35,131 bases of DNA from Actinomycetota bacterium (lineage in GTDB: Bacteria; Actinomycetota; Acidimicrobiia; Acidimicrobiales; CADCTF01): the NCBI GenBank assembly GCA_019348255.1, contig JAHWJU010000009.1:1-35131 (forward strand). Direction: 5' to 3'. The notes under the pieces were generated by a model. It saw nothing but the letters and a program-made list of their open reading frames with translations, made no database searches and was not told where the DNA came from. Shown here one piece after another: positions 33,551 to 35,131 of this stretch. Numbering within the stretch: position 1 is the first letter of the stretch; the number at the start of each line of letters is the position of its first letter. The position numbers and the translations under genes are program-made.

Positions 33551-35074
33551 ATGGGTCGTTTCTACGCCACAACGCCGATCTACTACGTCAACGACGCTCC
33601 CCATATCGGACATGCCTACACCACCGTGACCGGCGATGCTCTCTGCAGGTGGCGCCGGCTCCAGGGTGACGAGGTCTTCTACCTCACCGGAACCGACGAG
33701 CACGGCCTCAAAATGTTGAGAGCCGCCGAAGCACAGGGCATTTCACCCAAGGAGCTGGCCGACCGCAACAGTGCCCGGTTCCGCCAGGCGTGGGACGAAC
33801 TGGCCATCGACTACGACCAGTTCATCCGCACCAGCGAGGCCCGCCATTACCAGGCCGTGCAGCGCTTCCTTCAGGCCGTGTACGACAACGGTGACATCGA
33901 GCTGCGGACCTACGAAGGCCTGTACTGCGTCGCCTGCGAGGCGTACTACGCGGAGGCCGAGGTGGTGGCGGTCGAAGGACAGGAGCTGGGGAACTGCCCG
34001 GTCCACGGACGACCTCTGGAAGTACTGACAGAGGAGAACTATTTCTTCCTCTTGTCTCGCTACCAGGAGCGCCTGCTCGACTGGTACGGACGCAACCCGG
34101 GAGCGGTCTACCCCGAGACCCGGCGCAACGAGGTCCTGGCCTTCATCAAAGGAGGGCTCCAGGACATCTCCATGAGCCGCAGCTCGTTCCGGTGGGGGGT
34201 TCCCCTGCCCTGGGACGAGCGCCACGTCGCGTGGGTCTGGTTCGACGCGCTCCCCAACTACATCAGCGCCGCCGGCTACGGCGACGACCCCGATTTCTTC
34301 CAGAGGTGGTGGCCGCCCGCCTACCACCTCGTGGGCAAGGACATCATCCGCTTCCACGCCGTCTACTGGCCCGCCATGCTGATGTCGGCGGGCCTGGAGC
34401 CGCCCCGCTGTGTCGCCGCCCACGGCTGGCTTCTCGTGGGCGGGGAGAAGATGTCGAAGACGAGTCTGAACCAGATCGCGCCCGCCGACCTGGTCGCTGA
34501 GTTCGGGGTGGACGGCTTCCGCTACCACTTCCTGCGCGACAGCTCCTTCGGGCCCGACGGCGACTTCTCCTACGAGGGGATGGTCAACCGTTACAACGCC
34601 GATCTGGCCAATCAGTTGGGCAACCTGTTCTCGCGGGTGGCCACAGTGGTCGCTCGCAAGTGCGGCGGAACCGGCTCGCGGCCCCAGTCCGGCAGCCCGC
34701 TCCAGCAAGCGGCGGCCGAAGCCGTCGCCGGGGCGACCGCTGGTTGGGCCAAGCCGGCGCCGAGTGAGGCGCTCGAGGCGACTTGGAAGCTGGTGCGGGA
34801 GGCCAATGCCTATCTCGAAGCCAACGAGCCATGGAAGGCGGAACCGGGGCCGGCGCTCGACTCGGTGCTGGGCGATGCCTTGGAGGCGCTGCGGATCGTG
34901 AGCCTGCTGGCATGGCCCGCCATCCCCGCGGCGGCCTCGGAGATCTGGCGCCGGCTCGGGCTGCCCGGAGCCCCCGCAGACCAACGCCTGCCGGAGGCCG
35001 CTTCGTGGGGCGGGTACCCGGGTGGGCTCCAGGTCGAGAAGGGCCAGGCACTCTTTCCCCGCCTGTCGGTCTAG
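33551..35074 (+). CDS. metG: Methionyl-tRNA synthetase
   Basis: TPIYYVNDAPHIGHAYTT (HIGH), EGLYCVACEAYY...NCPVHGR, WVWFDALPNYISA, GKDIIRFHAVYWPAMLM, GGEKMSKTSLN (KMSKS-like). Confidence 0.97.
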   Translation: MGRFYATTPIYYVNDAPHIGHAYTTVTGDALCRWRRLQGDEVFYLTGTDEHGLKMLRAAEAQGISPKELADRNSARFRQAWDELAIDYDQFIRTSEARHYQAVQRFLQAVYDNGDIELRTYEGLYCVACEAYYAEAEVVAVEGQELGNCPVHGRPLEVLTEENYFFLLSRYQERLLDWYGRNPGAVYPETRRNEVLAFIKGGLQDISMSRSSFRWGVPLPWDERHVAWVWFDALPNYISAAGYGDDPDFFQRWWPPAYHLVGKDIIRFHAVYWPAMLMSAGLEPPRCVAAHGWLLVGGEKMSKTSLNQIAPADLVAEFGVDGFRYHFLRDSSFGPDGDFSYEGMVNRYNADLANQLGNLFSRVATVVARKCGGTGSRPQSGSPLQQAAAEAVAGATAGWAKPAPSEALEATWKLVREANAYLEANEPWKAEPGPALDSVLGDALEALRIVSLLAWPAIPAAASEIWRRLGLPGAPADQRLPEAASWGGYPGGLQVEKGQALFPRLSV

Positions 35075-35089
35075 GACGGTCCAGTAGCG

Positions 35090-35131
35090 GTGTGGACGGA
35101 CTCGCACTGCCACCTGCCCTATGAGGGGCTG
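35090..35131 (+). CDS. 5' end of a TatD-family DNase, truncated by the window end
   Basis: GTG start; VWTDSHCHLPYEGL matches the TatD N-terminal DSHCHL metal-binding motif; follows metG. Confidence 0.72.
   Translation, partial: MWTDSHCHLPYEGL

Overview
High-GC, actinobacterial-type chromosomal window; the Acidimicrobiia-like flavour is an inference from gene content only. It is densely coding and mostly housekeeping or metabolic. Gene order: (1) 3' end of a DabB-like subunit plus dabA (DUF2309 inorganic carbon transporter); (2) GAF + SpoIIE/PP2C phosphatase; (3) ECF sigma factor with a non-zinc anti-sigma-like membrane protein carrying a 23-aa tandem repeat tail; (4) Fe-siderophore ABC operon (binding protein, gutted second binding protein, ATPase, two permeases) behind DtxR/IdeR-like half-sites; (5) MtrA/MtrB-like two-component system plus a GerMN lipoprotein; (6) orphan 112-aa ORF; (7) glgX(treX)-treY-treZ; (8) secreted Asn/Cys-rich protein with a C-terminal LARTG sorting signal; (9) MerA-like disulfide oxidoreductase; (10) xseA-xseB; (11) metallophosphoesterase, pepN, NadR-like ATPase, GDPD, double-GNAT; (12) a 29-aa basic ORF resembling ribosomal protein bL37, absent from the supplied ORF track and divergent from ychF; (13) DUF192, rsmI, AbrB with a Cys-rich tail, metG and the start of tatD, which resembles the Firmicute rsmI-abrB-metS-tatD neighbourhood. 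I found no tRNA, rRNA, CRISPR array, transposase or phage gene. I see no clear defence system. The best leads are the small bL37-like gene and its symmetric promoter region, the in-frame gutted binding protein, the reduced MtrAB-LpqB-like module, the LARTG protein, and the conserved AbrB context.
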